Part shown: piece by piece, positions 45,304-53,397 of the stretch
Layout of the letters: every line of letters starts with the position of its first letter
Position numbering within the stretch: position 1 is the stretch's first letter
Assembly (NCBI GenBank): GCA_023451735.1
Contig: JAEXYH010000007.1
Location: 33,446 to 97,445, forward strand
Direction: 5' to 3'
DNA from: Pseudomonadota bacterium
GTDB taxonomy: Bacteria > Pseudomonadota > Alphaproteobacteria > Rhizobiales > Rhizobiaceae
DNA length: 64,000 nucleotides
Notes under the pieces: generated by a model
What the model saw: only the letters and a program-made list of their open reading frames with translations
What the model was told of the DNA's origin: nothing
Databases searched by the model: none
Program-made: the position numbers and the translations under genes

Positions 45304-45528
45304 GTGCCTACCAATACCCGTCGGCCCTATGGTCTCGACGATCACATATCTTGCGAACGTTGCTCGGCACAGATGAGCCTCTACAGGAGAGGCCCCCATC
45401 CCCGGCGAACCGGTCACGAAATCCAGCGTTACGAGTGCGGAGAGTGCAAAGCACAGTTCGTGCGCACGATCGACATCGCCGGCAACGTTTCCAGCGCCTC
45501 ACGCGGTTCAAACGGATCTCCAACTTAG
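45304..45528 (+). CDS. Small zinc-ribbon protein
   Basis: A 74-residue protein starting at GTG 45304 with AAAAGGA upstream. It has CERCSAQM near 17 and CGECKAQF near 45, a probable zinc ribbon, and a C-terminal Ser/Gly tail. Third zinc-ribbon mini-protein in this segment after 41679 and 41939. Confidence 0.6.
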   Translation: MPTNTRRPYGLDDHISCERCSAQMSLYRRGPHPRRTGHEIQRYECGECKAQFVRTIDIAGNVSSASRGSNGSPT

Positions 45529-45867
45529 CCCGCTGTCACCGCTTTGTCCGCGTCCGGTGCGCCGCGAAGGCGCGACCGCTGTTGGTGCCCTGCCTGAAAC
45601 CAAACCGGAAATAGCGCATTGCCAAGGCAGCATACGCCGGGTGTCAACCGGCCGTAATGGGGATGATGGACGCGGCGGTTTTGCCGGTTTCTCGTCGCGA
45701 CAGCAACTCGTGGGTACGCGTGGCAATCTAACCTGTTCCCGGCGTATGTCCCCCGAATCAAGCTTTCCCCCGTCACGACCATTTTCATCCTCACTACCGC
45801 CCTCACGCGATGGTCGAGGAATCGTGGGCGCTTGCTCCACGTGCCTCGATGCTTGCGGACCATACCC
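45529..45867. other. Gap without a recognised gene
   Basis: About 340 bases; open frames here read as low-complexity shadows. The next supported element is the promoter-like motif at 45868. Confidence 0.35.
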
Positions 45868-45892
45868 GGAACGAAGTCAGATTCTCGACATT
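45868..45892 (+). promoter_or_regulatory. EcfG-like promoter (CATT variant)
   Basis: GGAAC at 45868-45872, 16 bases, then CATT at 45889-45892: one mismatch from the EcfG consensus. The DUF4142 start is 38 bases downstream. Confidence 0.5.
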
Positions 45893-45930
45893 CTGGTTTC
45901 GCCAATCACTGGCTCCAGAGGAAAATAGCA

Positions 45931-46470
45931 ATGTTCAAGTCATCGGTTGCTGCGGTCGCGGTTCTCGCCCTGGCTTTAGGTTCAACGGCGATTGCCCAGT
46001 CGATGGGTGAAAAGACCGGCGTTAATTCCGTTCTCGGCGTCGCACCGAGCACCTCTGACTTCGTGAAGGAAGCGGCTCTGAGCGACATGACCGAGATCGC
46101 CACCAGCAAGCTTGCTCAAGAGCGCGGCGACGCTGACGCAAAAACCTTCGCCAGTCAGATGGTCACCGATCACACCAAGACATCCGAAGAACTGAAGGCT
46201 CTCGTCAGCCGAGGCGTAAAGGCCGAGATTCCTGCCTCTCTCGACGACACACACCAAAAGAAGGTGGACAAGCTGAAGGACGCGAAGCCCGAGGATTTCA
46301 ATTCGGATTATGCATCCATGCAGGTGAGCGCGCACAAGGACGCAGTGTCGTTGTTCGAACGTTATGCAAAGGGCGGCGACGACGCGAAGTTGAAGGACTG
46401 GGCTGGCAAGACGCTTCCGCATCTGCAGCATCATCTCGAAATGGCACAGAACCTTAACAAAAAGAAGTAA
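45931..46470 (+). CDS. Exported DUF4142 protein
   Basis: A 179-residue secreted protein. The signal peptide ends GSTAIA. The DUF4142 four-helix ferritin-like domain shows SDFVKEAALSDMTEIATSKL, FASQMVTDHTKTSEELKAL and LPHLQHHLEMAQNL. Family members are frequent in stress regulons of this order; biochemical function is not established. GAGGAAAATAGCA precedes ATG 45931. Confidence 0.87.
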   Translation: MFKSSVAAVAVLALALGSTAIAQSMGEKTGVNSVLGVAPSTSDFVKEAALSDMTEIATSKLAQERGDADAKTFASQMVTDHTKTSEELKALVSRGVKAEIPASLDDTHQKKVDKLKDAKPEDFNSDYASMQVSAHKDAVSLFERYAKGGDDAKLKDWAGKTLPHLQHHLEMAQNLNKKK

Positions 46471-46618
46471 TCAGGACCAGGCGGGACGGACTGCGGTATG
46501 CCTTGGTATGACGTCGTTCCGTTCCGCCGTTATCAGGGCGCGCGATGTCCGATGACAACGACAACCCCGACGTCGCCGACGGTGCAAGGAAATTGCCGAA
46601 ACCCATCGCCTGTTTCGG

Positions 46619-46855
46619 TTGAACCCGGCATTTGACGACCTTTCCAGATCGAGTAGGCATATCGCCCTTGTCCCGGCCGACACCGAGGACGTCGCGCGCG
46701 CCATCACACCGACCGCCGACGCACTGGGGCGCAATTGGCGCGACGAGCAAGCGTTTCTTGCGGAGAGTATTGAGACCGACGAAAGACACGTCATTGGCGA
46801 CGTCATCTTCCGTTCGATACCGGCCGGGCCTATGAAGCGAAGCGGACAGAACTAA
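46619..46855 (+). CDS. Small hypothetical protein
   Basis: A 78-codon frame starting at TTG 46619 (NPAFDDLSRSSRHIALVPAD ... WRDEQAFLAES). Composition is protein-like and the stop lies just ahead of the next ATG (46857), which suggests an operon. The true start could be elsewhere, as the frame is open further upstream. Family unknown. Confidence 0.45.
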   Translation: MNPAFDDLSRSSRHIALVPADTEDVARAITPTADALGRNWRDEQAFLAESIETDERHVIGDVIFRSIPAGPMKRSGQN

Positions 46856-46856
46856 G

Positions 46857-47114
46857 ATGCCTACGAAGAACAAGATCAAAAACGACCGGGAAACGCTCGA
46901 AATGTGGGCAACCGATCTTCTGCTAGAGGCGCATGCCATCGCAGCTTGTCCTGACCACGGCTACATGCGCCTGCGTCACAGCCATCACGCGATCGATTAT
47001 GCGAAGGATCTTGCCGAACACCGCAAATTTTCGGGAAAGAACAAGAAGGAGCGGGTTGCCGCTATCGAGAATGTGCTCGACGGTTTCGGCGACGCCTGCC
47101 CGGCCTGTGACTGA
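46857..47114 (+). CDS. Small hypothetical protein, Cys/His-containing
   Basis: An 85-residue helical protein (NDRETLEMWATDLLLEAHAI, HHAIDYAKDLAEHRKF) ending in GDACPACD, a CxxC that could bind metal. Its ATG is one base after the previous stop, and the next gene starts 3 bases after its own stop. Confidence 0.6.
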   Translation: MPTKNKIKNDRETLEMWATDLLLEAHAIAACPDHGYMRLRHSHHAIDYAKDLAEHRKFSGKNKKERVAAIENVLDGFGDACPACD

Positions 47115-47117
47115 CCT

Positions 47118-47726
47118 ATGCCACGAAAGCTGAAAGTCTATCAAACATCGATCGGCTTCTTCGACTTGGCGCTGGCCGTCCCTTCCATGAAAGCCGCTCT
47201 CGAAACTTGGGGGGCGGACTCAAACCTGTTTCACCAAGGATTTGCCAGCGAGGTGACCGACCCCGAGACGGTTGCGACTGCGCTGGATCATCCGGGCGTC
47301 GTGTTGAAACGGCCTGTCGGAACCAGTGAGCCATTCGCTGTCGAATCCCGGTTGCCGAAGAGTGTGATGGCGCGAGGCACTGCCAAACCGCATGCGATTG
47401 CGCGGAAGACGAGCAAGCGACGTTCCACTACTAAAGATGACGCCAAGGCACGAAAGGCGTCCGCCGCCTATGAGCGTGAGAGGAAAAAACGCGAAGCAAC
47501 CGAACGGCGGGAGGAAGCAAGGCGCGTGAAAGAATGCGAGCGTCGAGACACTGCCGTTCGCAAAGCAACGGATGCTTTGGATGACGCCAGGGAGAAATAC
47601 GAGGACACGGCACGCCAAATAAAGGAGGAACGTGCCGCGCTCGACCAACGCGAGGCCGACAATGACGCGAATTGGGAAAAGACGCGTCACAGGCTGGACG
47701 ACGCGGTCAGGAAGGCCCGTGGTTGA
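47118..47726 (+). CDS. Coiled-coil protein with unique N-terminal domain
   Basis: A 202-residue protein. The first 80 residues form a globular segment (KVYQTSIGFFDLALAVPSMK, HPGVVLKRPVG). Residues about 105-200 are a highly charged coiled coil rich in Lys, Arg and Glu (ERERKKREATERREEARRVK), resembling TolA-like linkers. No membrane helix or signal is present. It follows the 46857 gene by 3 bases. I recall related proteins in Bradyrhizobium but no function. Confidence 0.65.
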   Translation: MPRKLKVYQTSIGFFDLALAVPSMKAALETWGADSNLFHQGFASEVTDPETVATALDHPGVVLKRPVGTSEPFAVESRLPKSVMARGTAKPHAIARKTSKRRSTTKDDAKARKASAAYERERKKREATERREEARRVKECERRDTAVRKATDALDDAREKYEDTARQIKEERAALDQREADNDANWEKTRHRLDDAVRKARG

Positions 47727-47764
47727 CGCGAAGTCAGCCACCTCCGTGACAGTCCCAAACGTCG

Positions 47765-48175
47765 TCAATCCTTCGGGAAGAGCTTATCGCGAATATAGCG
47801 CGATGTCGGGGTCAGCCGTAGACGTCGAGGAATGCGCCACTCCGCTCTGTCGAGTTCGCGCTTGTCACCGATATCAAGTTTGCCCGCGGGCTTCTTGGCA
47901 ATGAAGATGGCGTCGCTCATCTTGCGTCCAGAAAACCGATTCTTTGCGGTCGCTTCTTTCCAAAGCGTCACTCGCCCCATTTTGAGCGCCGGGAGCTCTT
48001 CCCTGATCTCACGGCGTAGGCAATCTTTGTCGTCTTCCTTGCCCCGCTTCCGTCCACCGGGAAACATCCACAAGCCGTCCTTGCGACGGCGGACCAGCAG
48101 AACCTTCCCGCGACGCATGGCGACTAATTCGAAGATTTTGGCATTATCTCTCGATCGCAATCCTTCAGACACCAT
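47765..48175 (-). CDS. NUDIX hydrolase
   Basis: A 136-residue protein with the NUDIX box GGRKRGKEDDKDCLRREIRE followed by ELP, matching Gx5Ex7REUxEE. Members cleave nucleoside diphosphates linked to another moiety, often damaged nucleotides or signalling molecules. The rest of the fold (VLLVRRRKDGLWMFPGG; the closing strand AEWRIPRRLRL) is complete. Substrate cannot be assigned. Confidence 0.87.
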   Translation of the reverse strand: MVSEGLRSRDNAKIFELVAMRRGKVLLVRRRKDGLWMFPGGRKRGKEDDKDCLRREIREELPALKMGRVTLWKEATAKNRFSGRKMSDAIFIAKKPAGKLDIGDKRELDRAEWRIPRRLRLTPTSRYIRDKLFPKD

Positions 48176-48235
48176 GCCATAAAACGGCTAATACCCACGA
48201 ATGTAGCGTGACGCGCGTACGGCGCCACACAACGG

Positions 48236-48301
48236 AAAAAGGCCCCGCAATCGGGGCCTCCAGAAGGGGTACATCCGCCCTTCGACCTCATCCGAGGCTG
48301 C
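48236..48301 (-). ncRNA. Candidate EcfG-dependent small RNA
   Basis: A perfect EcfG-type promoter on the minus strand (48308-48332) would start transcription near 48300. About 65 bases later there is a strong Rho-independent terminator. Between them the RNA can form a small hairpin (CCTC-ggat-GAGG), then a 6-bp stem (GAAGGG/CCCTTC) and then the terminator stem. No start codon with a ribosome-binding site follows the predicted 5' end. A stress-induced regulatory RNA, analogous in control to sigT-dependent GsrN of Caulobacter, is the simplest reading. Homology to GsrN is not claimed. Confidence 0.6.
48241..48258 (-). terminator. Rho-independent terminator
   Basis: A perfect 7-bp GC stem (ggccccg / cggggcc, extended by flanking pairs) with loop attg on the minus strand, followed directly by TTTTTCC. 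It ends the candidate small RNA and insulates the NUDIX gene. Confidence 0.85.
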
Positions 48302-48307
48302 ACTCTG

Positions 48308-48332
48308 AACGCTGCGGTCCCCGAAGAGTTCC
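48308..48332 (-). promoter_or_regulatory. EcfG-type general-stress promoter (perfect)
   Basis: On the minus strand GGAAC (48332-48328) and CGTT (48311-48308) are separated by 16 bases. The site points towards the terminator at 48241-48258 and is the only perfect one in the window not followed by a protein gene. Confidence 0.7.
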
Positions 48333-48638
48333 TAACGGAATGGTTGCTTTTACTGCGGTGCCCAATCCGTTGCGTTCTATTAAAAGTAGCTAATGCGATC
48401 AACCTCAATTCTGTGCCCCGCTCTCTCGCCCGCAGCGTGGCGCAAAGGAAAATACTAACAGATTGCTCCGCCATATATTCCGCAAGCCCCGACTTGGGTA
48501 GGCAAACACGGCGCGAGCTTACAAATCGCACCCAGCCACTTCTCACCTGCATCGGACGATAATTTTCTAGCCCCATTAGGATATCTTCCGCACCGGAATA
48601 ATTCTCAAAACCCGTGAATTTCTGTGAAGGAGGATGTC

Positions 48639-48802
48639 ATGCCTGTAGCCTCAAGCGTCCAGCCAACGTTGCCGAAGCGCCCCCCGAAGACCTTGGGCTT
48701 TTCGTTCATGTCGCGCTGTTCGCTGCGGAGGGTTTGTTAGTCTGTCTATTGCTTTCGACTCACGTGCTGCGCCTGAGCCCCAGCTTTTTTAACATGGCAT
48801 GA
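48639..48802 (+). pseudogene. Small single-helix membrane protein, broken at a C-tract
   Basis: GAAGGAGG precedes ATG 48639. The first frame reads MPVASSVQPTLPKRPP and soon stops. Adding one C to the run of six at about 48679 continues into EDLGLFVHVALFAAEGLLVC and LLLSTHVLRLSPSFFNMA, a plausible 54-residue membrane protein. Single-base loss in the C-run, slippage-based switching or a sequencing error would all explain it. Confidence 0.5.
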
Positions 48803-49028
48803 ACAACTGACCGGCGTCGCTTCTGGCGAGTCTGTCGTGTTTCCCTTGGTGGCGATAGGCATCACTGATCCGCCTATGATTAAAATGCCTTGCAAACCTT
48901 CAGGAAGGATCCCGACCCGGGCCGCGTAATCTCGTCAGTGACGAGCAGGGCACTCACCGCGAAAGCCTCTGGAACATATTGCCGCACCGCAACTTGTCGC
49001 GCGGGCAATGTTTTCATGGAGGTTCACT

Positions 49029-49448
49029 ATGACGTTTCGTCTCAAATCGTTTGTTGCAGTCGCTGCTCTGATCGCCACCAGCCAAGTCGCAATGGCGCAG
49101 GGCGTTCCCGGTGGCATGGAGCGTGGCGCCCGTGACGGCGAACGCGCTGCTGGTCCGGTAGGCGCTGCGGTCGGCGCGGCAGTCGGTGGTGTTGTCGGCG
49201 GCGTGGCTGGAGTCCTTGGTGTGGACGACCGTCCTCGCTTCCGTACTTACGTCCAAGGCCGCAACGTCCGCTCGTACACCTATGCTGAGCCGGTCGCCGT
49301 TGGCACCGTGCTGCCGTCTGATGGCGTGACCTATTACGACGTGCCAGATGACTATGCATCGGTGCGTGAATATCGCTACACCGTCGTGAATGACCGCACG
49401 GTGCTGGTCGATCCGCGCACTCGTCGCGTTGTGCAGATTGTCGAATAA
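49029..49448 (+). CDS. Exported DUF1236 protein
   Basis: A 139-residue secreted protein. The signal peptide ends SQVAMA. A glycine/alanine-rich hydrophobic stretch (AAVGAAVGGVVGGVAGVLGV) is followed by the DUF1236 repeat, with EPVAVGTVLPSDGVTYYDVP, and RYTVVNDRTVLVDPRTRRVV. Cell-envelope location is likely; function unknown. GGAGG lies 6-7 bases before ATG 49029. Confidence 0.82.
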   Translation: MTFRLKSFVAVAALIATSQVAMAQGVPGGMERGARDGERAAGPVGAAVGAAVGGVVGGVAGVLGVDDRPRFRTYVQGRNVRSYTYAEPVAVGTVLPSDGVTYYDVPDDYASVREYRYTVVNDRTVLVDPRTRRVVQIVE

Positions 49449-49653
49449 CACCACTCGGGTAACGTTGACGGACGGCCTGCCCTAGCAAGCAGGCCGTTTG
49501 CGTTAGGCGACACGTTGGAGAGATCTATCATCGCCTGAACCATCGCAGTTGAAAGCAGAATGTCAGCTTTGCACCATAAGCGGCCGTTACCTTGCTTGCC
49601 AGCCTTCGGTATCGAATAAATCGCAAACTGTGCAGCTAGACAGCGCTTAGACC

Positions 49654-50460
49654 TCAGGTGCACTCCTCGGTAACTACCGAAAAATGCGCGAGCCGGGCAG
49701 TACCGAAGGAAGTCGAGATCGCCACGTCCGCCGCATCGCGCCCGCGCGCAATCAGGATACGCCCGATCCTGGGAACGTTGTGGCGGGCGTCAAACGTGTA
49801 CCATTTCCCGTCGAGATAGGCCTCGAACCATGCGCTGAAATCCATAGGTGCGGGATCTCTCGGGACACCTATGTCGCCCAGATATCCCGTGCAGTATCGC
49901 GCCGGAATATTCATGCAACGGCAGAGGGTGATCGCCAGATGCGCGAAATCGCGACAAACGCCGATACGCTCTTCGTGGCCTTCTGCAGCCGTTCGGTCTC
50001 CCCGGGCGTGTTGGTACCCGAACTTCAGCCGGCCGTGAACATAGTCGCAGATCGCCTGGACCCGATCCCAACCTGATCGCGTGGAGGCGAACTCCCGCCA
50101 CGCTAGATCGCTCAGTTTTTGGGTGTCGCAGTAGCGGCTGCCCAGGAGATAGACCAATGCATCGTCCGGCAGGCTGTCAATTTCCCATTGTGCCGCATTT
50201 GGAGCGGTTTCATCATGATCTCCGGTGTCACTTATGATGAACCGGCCGCTGATGTGCAAAGGTCCCGCGGGTGCGATCAGCCTCGTGCATATGTTGCCAA
50301 ATATATCCACATAGTCGCGAGATGCGATCGTGGGCGAGAAACTCATCTTCGGGGCGTCGAGGACGTCATGACGACGGCTTGGATGGACGGAGAGCATCAG
50401 AAGCATCGGCACGTCTGCGTCACACTGAAAGGCTATGTCGTAGCCTGCCTCGATTTTCAC
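49654..50460 (-). CDS. Transglutaminase-like protein
   Basis: A 268-residue cytosolic protein with an N-terminal beta-sandwich of the bacterial transglutaminase type and a transglutaminase core. The catalytic cysteine is in RIGVCRDFAHLAI. Downstream the usual H-A-W triad histidine position reads MDFSAWFEAYLDG, so Ser stands where His is normal, and WYTFDARHN supplies the Asp. It may be a family feature or loss of activity. It is divergent from a second transglutaminase gene (50604). Confidence 0.82.
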   Translation of the reverse strand: MKIEAGYDIAFQCDADVPMLLMLSVHPSRRHDVLDAPKMSFSPTIASRDYVDIFGNICTRLIAPAGPLHISGRFIISDTGDHDETAPNAAQWEIDSLPDDALVYLLGSRYCDTQKLSDLAWREFASTRSGWDRVQAICDYVHGRLKFGYQHARGDRTAAEGHEERIGVCRDFAHLAITLCRCMNIPARYCTGYLGDIGVPRDPAPMDFSAWFEAYLDGKWYTFDARHNVPRIGRILIARGRDAADVAISTSFGTARLAHFSVVTEECT

Positions 50461-50603
50461 GAACGCCCCTCCGTTGAAAGTTTTATAAGAACACGACGCG
50501 CCAAGAGTTCCATTGGAGCGCCTCCTGGAAGTGCCTATAGATTGGACTGAGGCCAGTGCTCGTAAGTTGGCGTTTTCTCCTGAAAGAGATGCAATCGACT
50601 GTC

Positions 50604-51479
50604 ATGACGATTTTTTCCGTGGAGCACGTAACGCGATACAGCTACCGCAATCCGATCTTGCCTGGTGTGCACCGGCTCATGTTCAGGCCCCGCGATAGCT
50701 TCGACCAACGTTTGCTCGAAAGCAGCCTGGTTGTTACTCCGACTCCGGTTGATGTACGCTGGATACACGACGTGTTTGGCAACTGCATCACTCTCGTCGA
50801 ATTCGAGGGGCTAACCAAGTCGCTGAGTTTCGAAACACAGTTGCGGATCGATCACCGCCCCGAAGAGTCGCCGAACTTCACCATCGAAGATTATGCCAGG
50901 AATCATCCGTTCGCCTACGCCGATGAGGAGCTCCCCGACCTAGTCCGATATATGCAACGCCATCACGCCGACGACGACAGCGTTCAACGCTGGCTTGGAA
51001 CGGTCATGGACATGGAGGCGAACAAGCCGACCGGAAAACTGCTCATGACGTTGAACGAAGCCATCCGTGATGGTTTCGCATACAATCGCCGGACGGTTGT
51101 CGGTACTCGCACTCCCAGGGAAACCATAGCCCAGCAAGAAGGCACTTGTCGCGATTTCGCGCTGCTGATGATGGAAGCGGCGCGCCAACTCGGCTTCGCA
51201 GCACGTTTCGTCACCGGCTACGTGTACATCCCAGATCGCGATCAAAGCACGCGGCTTGGCGGTGGTTCCACGCATGCCTGGTGCCAAATCTATCTGCCCG
51301 GCTCGGGCTGGGCAGAATTTGATCCGACGAACGGCATCGTCGGGAACCGTGATCTGATACGGGTCGGAGTGGCGCGCACCCCACGGCAAGCCACGCCTCT
51401 TTGGGGCTCCTATTACGGGAGCCCGGACGACGAGATCGGCATGGAGGTGAGCGTCCAGGTGAGAGCAGATCGACCATAG
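50604..51479 (+). CDS. Transglutaminase family protein
   Basis: A 291-residue protein with an N-terminal beta domain (VEHVTRYSYRNPILPGVHRL) and a transglutaminase core. The full triad is visible: Cys in EGTCRDFALLMME, His in STHAWCQIYLPG and Asp in WAEFDPTNG. Such proteins are cysteine proteases or amidases; substrate unknown. ATG 50604 matches the family N-terminus; ATG 50589 is five codons upstream in the same frame. Confidence 0.88.
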   Translation: MTIFSVEHVTRYSYRNPILPGVHRLMFRPRDSFDQRLLESSLVVTPTPVDVRWIHDVFGNCITLVEFEGLTKSLSFETQLRIDHRPEESPNFTIEDYARNHPFAYADEELPDLVRYMQRHHADDDSVQRWLGTVMDMEANKPTGKLLMTLNEAIRDGFAYNRRTVVGTRTPRETIAQQEGTCRDFALLMMEAARQLGFAARFVTGYVYIPDRDQSTRLGGGSTHAWCQIYLPGSGWAEFDPTNGIVGNRDLIRVGVARTPRQATPLWGSYYGSPDDEIGMEVSVQVRADRP

Positions 51480-51860
51480 CATCGTCGCACTCCCGCGCGG
51501 GATACCGGCAAGATTCGACGAAAAGCGCACTGGCTCCTTGTTTCCTGCCGCACACCGCACGCCAACTATACCTGCTCTCCGACCTAGATCTATCAGCGAC
51601 ACTCTTCGTTGAAAGTCTACTCTGAAGGTCTCGTCAACGCTCCGCCGTCGATGCATCCAGTTTCGCACCATCGGCAATCGAGGATGGGTTCTGCCGCTCC
51701 GATTATGTTCTCGCCATACCTGCCGGAGATTTTTCGAACTCCGCTGACAAGCCGCTGGCGCTTTGATAGATCGAGGTGCCGGCGTGAACACGCTCGTGAG
51801 ATCGCCACCCCCGAGGACAAGGATGTGAGGTAGAGGGCCGCCGTGCGTGACAGATACCAA
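51480..51860. other. Gap without a recognised gene
   Basis: About 380 bases between the transglutaminase and a strong terminator. No supported frame or motif was seen. Confidence 0.35.
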
Positions 51861-51893
51861 AGAAAAAGCCCGGAGGTTATCCGGGCTTTTTCT
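51861..51893. terminator. Bidirectional Rho-independent terminator
   Basis: A perfect 14-bp stem (agaaaaagcccgga / tccgggctttttct) around a 5-base loop has A- and T-runs on its two arms, so it can terminate on both strands. It lies directly after the stop of the Gly/Tyr-rich gene (minus strand). Confidence 0.9.
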
Positions 51894-51896
51894 GTC

Positions 51897-52193
51897 TCAA
51901 TAGTAGCCGTATCCGCGATTGTAGTAGCGCGGACCGCCACGATAATAGCCGCCGCCGTAGGCGTAGCGCGGCGGGCCATAATGGCGCGGGCCGTATCCAT
52001 AGCCATACCCCGGACCGTAAGCGCCGTACGCTCCGGCAGCCAGCGCACCCGCTGCGAGACCAAATCCGATGCCGCCGCCGCCGAAGCCGCCACCGTGATG
52101 ATAGCCACGGCCGCCACGCGCTTCTGCTGGAGCGGTGAGTGCTGCGGTACCAACTGCGGCAACCGCTGCGATAATCAGTGCTGTTCGTTTCAT
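51897..52193 (-). CDS. Exported Gly/Tyr-rich small protein
   Basis: A 98-residue secreted protein. The signal peptide ends in APAEA. The mature part is almost entirely Gly, Tyr, Arg, His and Pro (GYGYGYGPRHYGPPRYAYGG), with one hydrophobic Gly/Ala patch. GGAGACGAC precedes the ATG. It resembles the Gly/His-rich protein at 35924-36322 in type; an envelope role is likely. Confidence 0.75.
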   Translation of the reverse strand: MKRTALIIAAVAAVGTAALTAPAEARGGRGYHHGGGFGGGGIGFGLAAGALAAGAYGAYGPGYGYGYGPRHYGPPRYAYGGGYYRGGPRYYNRGYGYY

Positions 52194-52323
52194 GTCGTCT
52201 CCATTTCTGTGACGACAAGCAGGTCATGCGTGATTGGTTGCTACCGGTCACGATTCCTTTTGTGCCCTTGCAGTATCAACGCAAGTAGCCACGTCTGCGC
52301 CGATACACAGGTGGACAATCAAA

Positions 52324-52527
52324 ATGCCCTACGCACTATTTGAAGGCGATGCCAAGCTTAGCCTGGAGTTCCCGACCGAGCAGGATGTGTGGCAGCACGC
52401 TGATGAAGCCGGGCTTGTTGATTTGGTCGATGGCAAGACGGTACTTGAGGACGGATACACCATCCAGCCTTGCAGTTCTGATGAGGCAACTGGAACACCA
52501 ATCGCTGTGCCACCTGTAGTGCGCTGA
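52324..52527 (+). CDS. Small hypothetical protein
   Basis: A 67-residue acidic protein starting MPYALFEGDAKLSLEFPTEQ, with an AGGTGGAC element upstream of ATG 52324. The ending EDGYTIQPCSSDEATG is soluble. I recall similar small proteins in Bradyrhizobium-type genomes. Function unknown. Confidence 0.6.
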   Translation: MPYALFEGDAKLSLEFPTEQDVWQHADEAGLVDLVDGKTVLEDGYTIQPCSSDEATGTPIAVPPVVR

Positions 52528-52786
52528 ATCCGGTTATCGAAGCCCGTCCGCCTCTGGCGAACCTCCTCACGTCCTCCCGCCCTTAGGTCTTATAGGCCGC
52601 TTGGAGACACTGGTGCTTCATCGAGAGCGTTGAGTTTGCATGGGCCGTCGTCCAGCCAAGGAACGTTGCACTACGGTAAGGATTGTTGACGCGGCTCGTC
52701 CAATTCCTCCCGAGATAGCCAACAACTTTGCCCCAGGTCACCGAGGCCTTTTTTGTGCCCGCAGGAACGCGTTTAAAATCTGGCTA

Positions 52787-52960
52787 TCAGGCGTCGAAAC
52801 ACCGCTTGAACCCCATAGCTTCCCGCACATCCAGGATAGCCATCCTCAAAAGCGCTGACGTGGTTTCCAGCTTCGCTTCGACTGCAAGTATCTGTAGATC
52901 GCATAATCCATCTTCGAGCGTCTGCAATCGATCCCGGTCGGCATCTGCATCGTCGCCCAT
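52787..52960 (-). CDS. Small helical hypothetical protein
   Basis: A 57-residue protein: MGDDADADRDRLQTLEDGLC followed by a leucine-rich amphipathic helix (DLQILAVEAKLETTSALLRM). GGAG lies 8 bases before ATG 52960. Probably a coiled-coil adaptor; family not recognised. Confidence 0.5.
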   Translation of the reverse strand: MGDDADADRDRLQTLEDGLCDLQILAVEAKLETTSALLRMAILDVREAMGFKRCFDA

Positions 52961-53397
52961 CGACAGCACTCCATGAGTCGCACAAGCATACGATCTCAAA
53001 GGTGAGTGGTTTCGCAGATGTTGCAATTTGCCGCAAACACACGCGATCCAGGAACGTGGCTAGAAGCGCAGAATTCGATAGGTGGGATGGAGTCGCTTCT
53101 GTCCTGGAAACCCCGCTTGTCCTTTATCACCCCGGAGGGCGGCGGGGTTTTCTCTGAAACCGCAACTTGGAGGGTTGATGCAGCGAGCATACTGCGAGTT
53201 GTTAGGGCCGCACGCCTCTTTCGGGCATTACGGCTCACCAGAGGGCACTGGCGCAAACTGGCGCGAACCGTATGCCTCTTCGTGCATTTTGGTTCGCTTT
53301 ACGTCCCCGTCGCGCCACTTGGTGTGGCGCTAAGTGACTGGAATGATAATCAGAGGGGATAGAGGATTTGATCGGTCCAGAAACGCTCGACACGCAA
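52961..53397. other. Gap with one imperfectly spaced hairpin
   Basis: About 440 bases. The 9-bp inverted repeat aaaccccgc (53108-53116) / gcggggttt (53142-53150) spans a 25-base loop and ends in a short T-run, a possible plus-strand terminator. No gene is supported. Confidence 0.4.

Noticed and set aside
48374..48402. TTGATC-N17-TAGAAC sigma70-like promoter on the minus strand upstream of the small RNA
   Set aside because: Only four of six matches in each box, and the perfect EcfG site downstream explains the RNA better. It may still contribute basal expression.
52640..52858. 72-codon plus-strand frame overlapping the small helical gene
   Set aside because: The minus-strand gene in this place has a ribosome-binding site and helical periodicity; this frame has neither.
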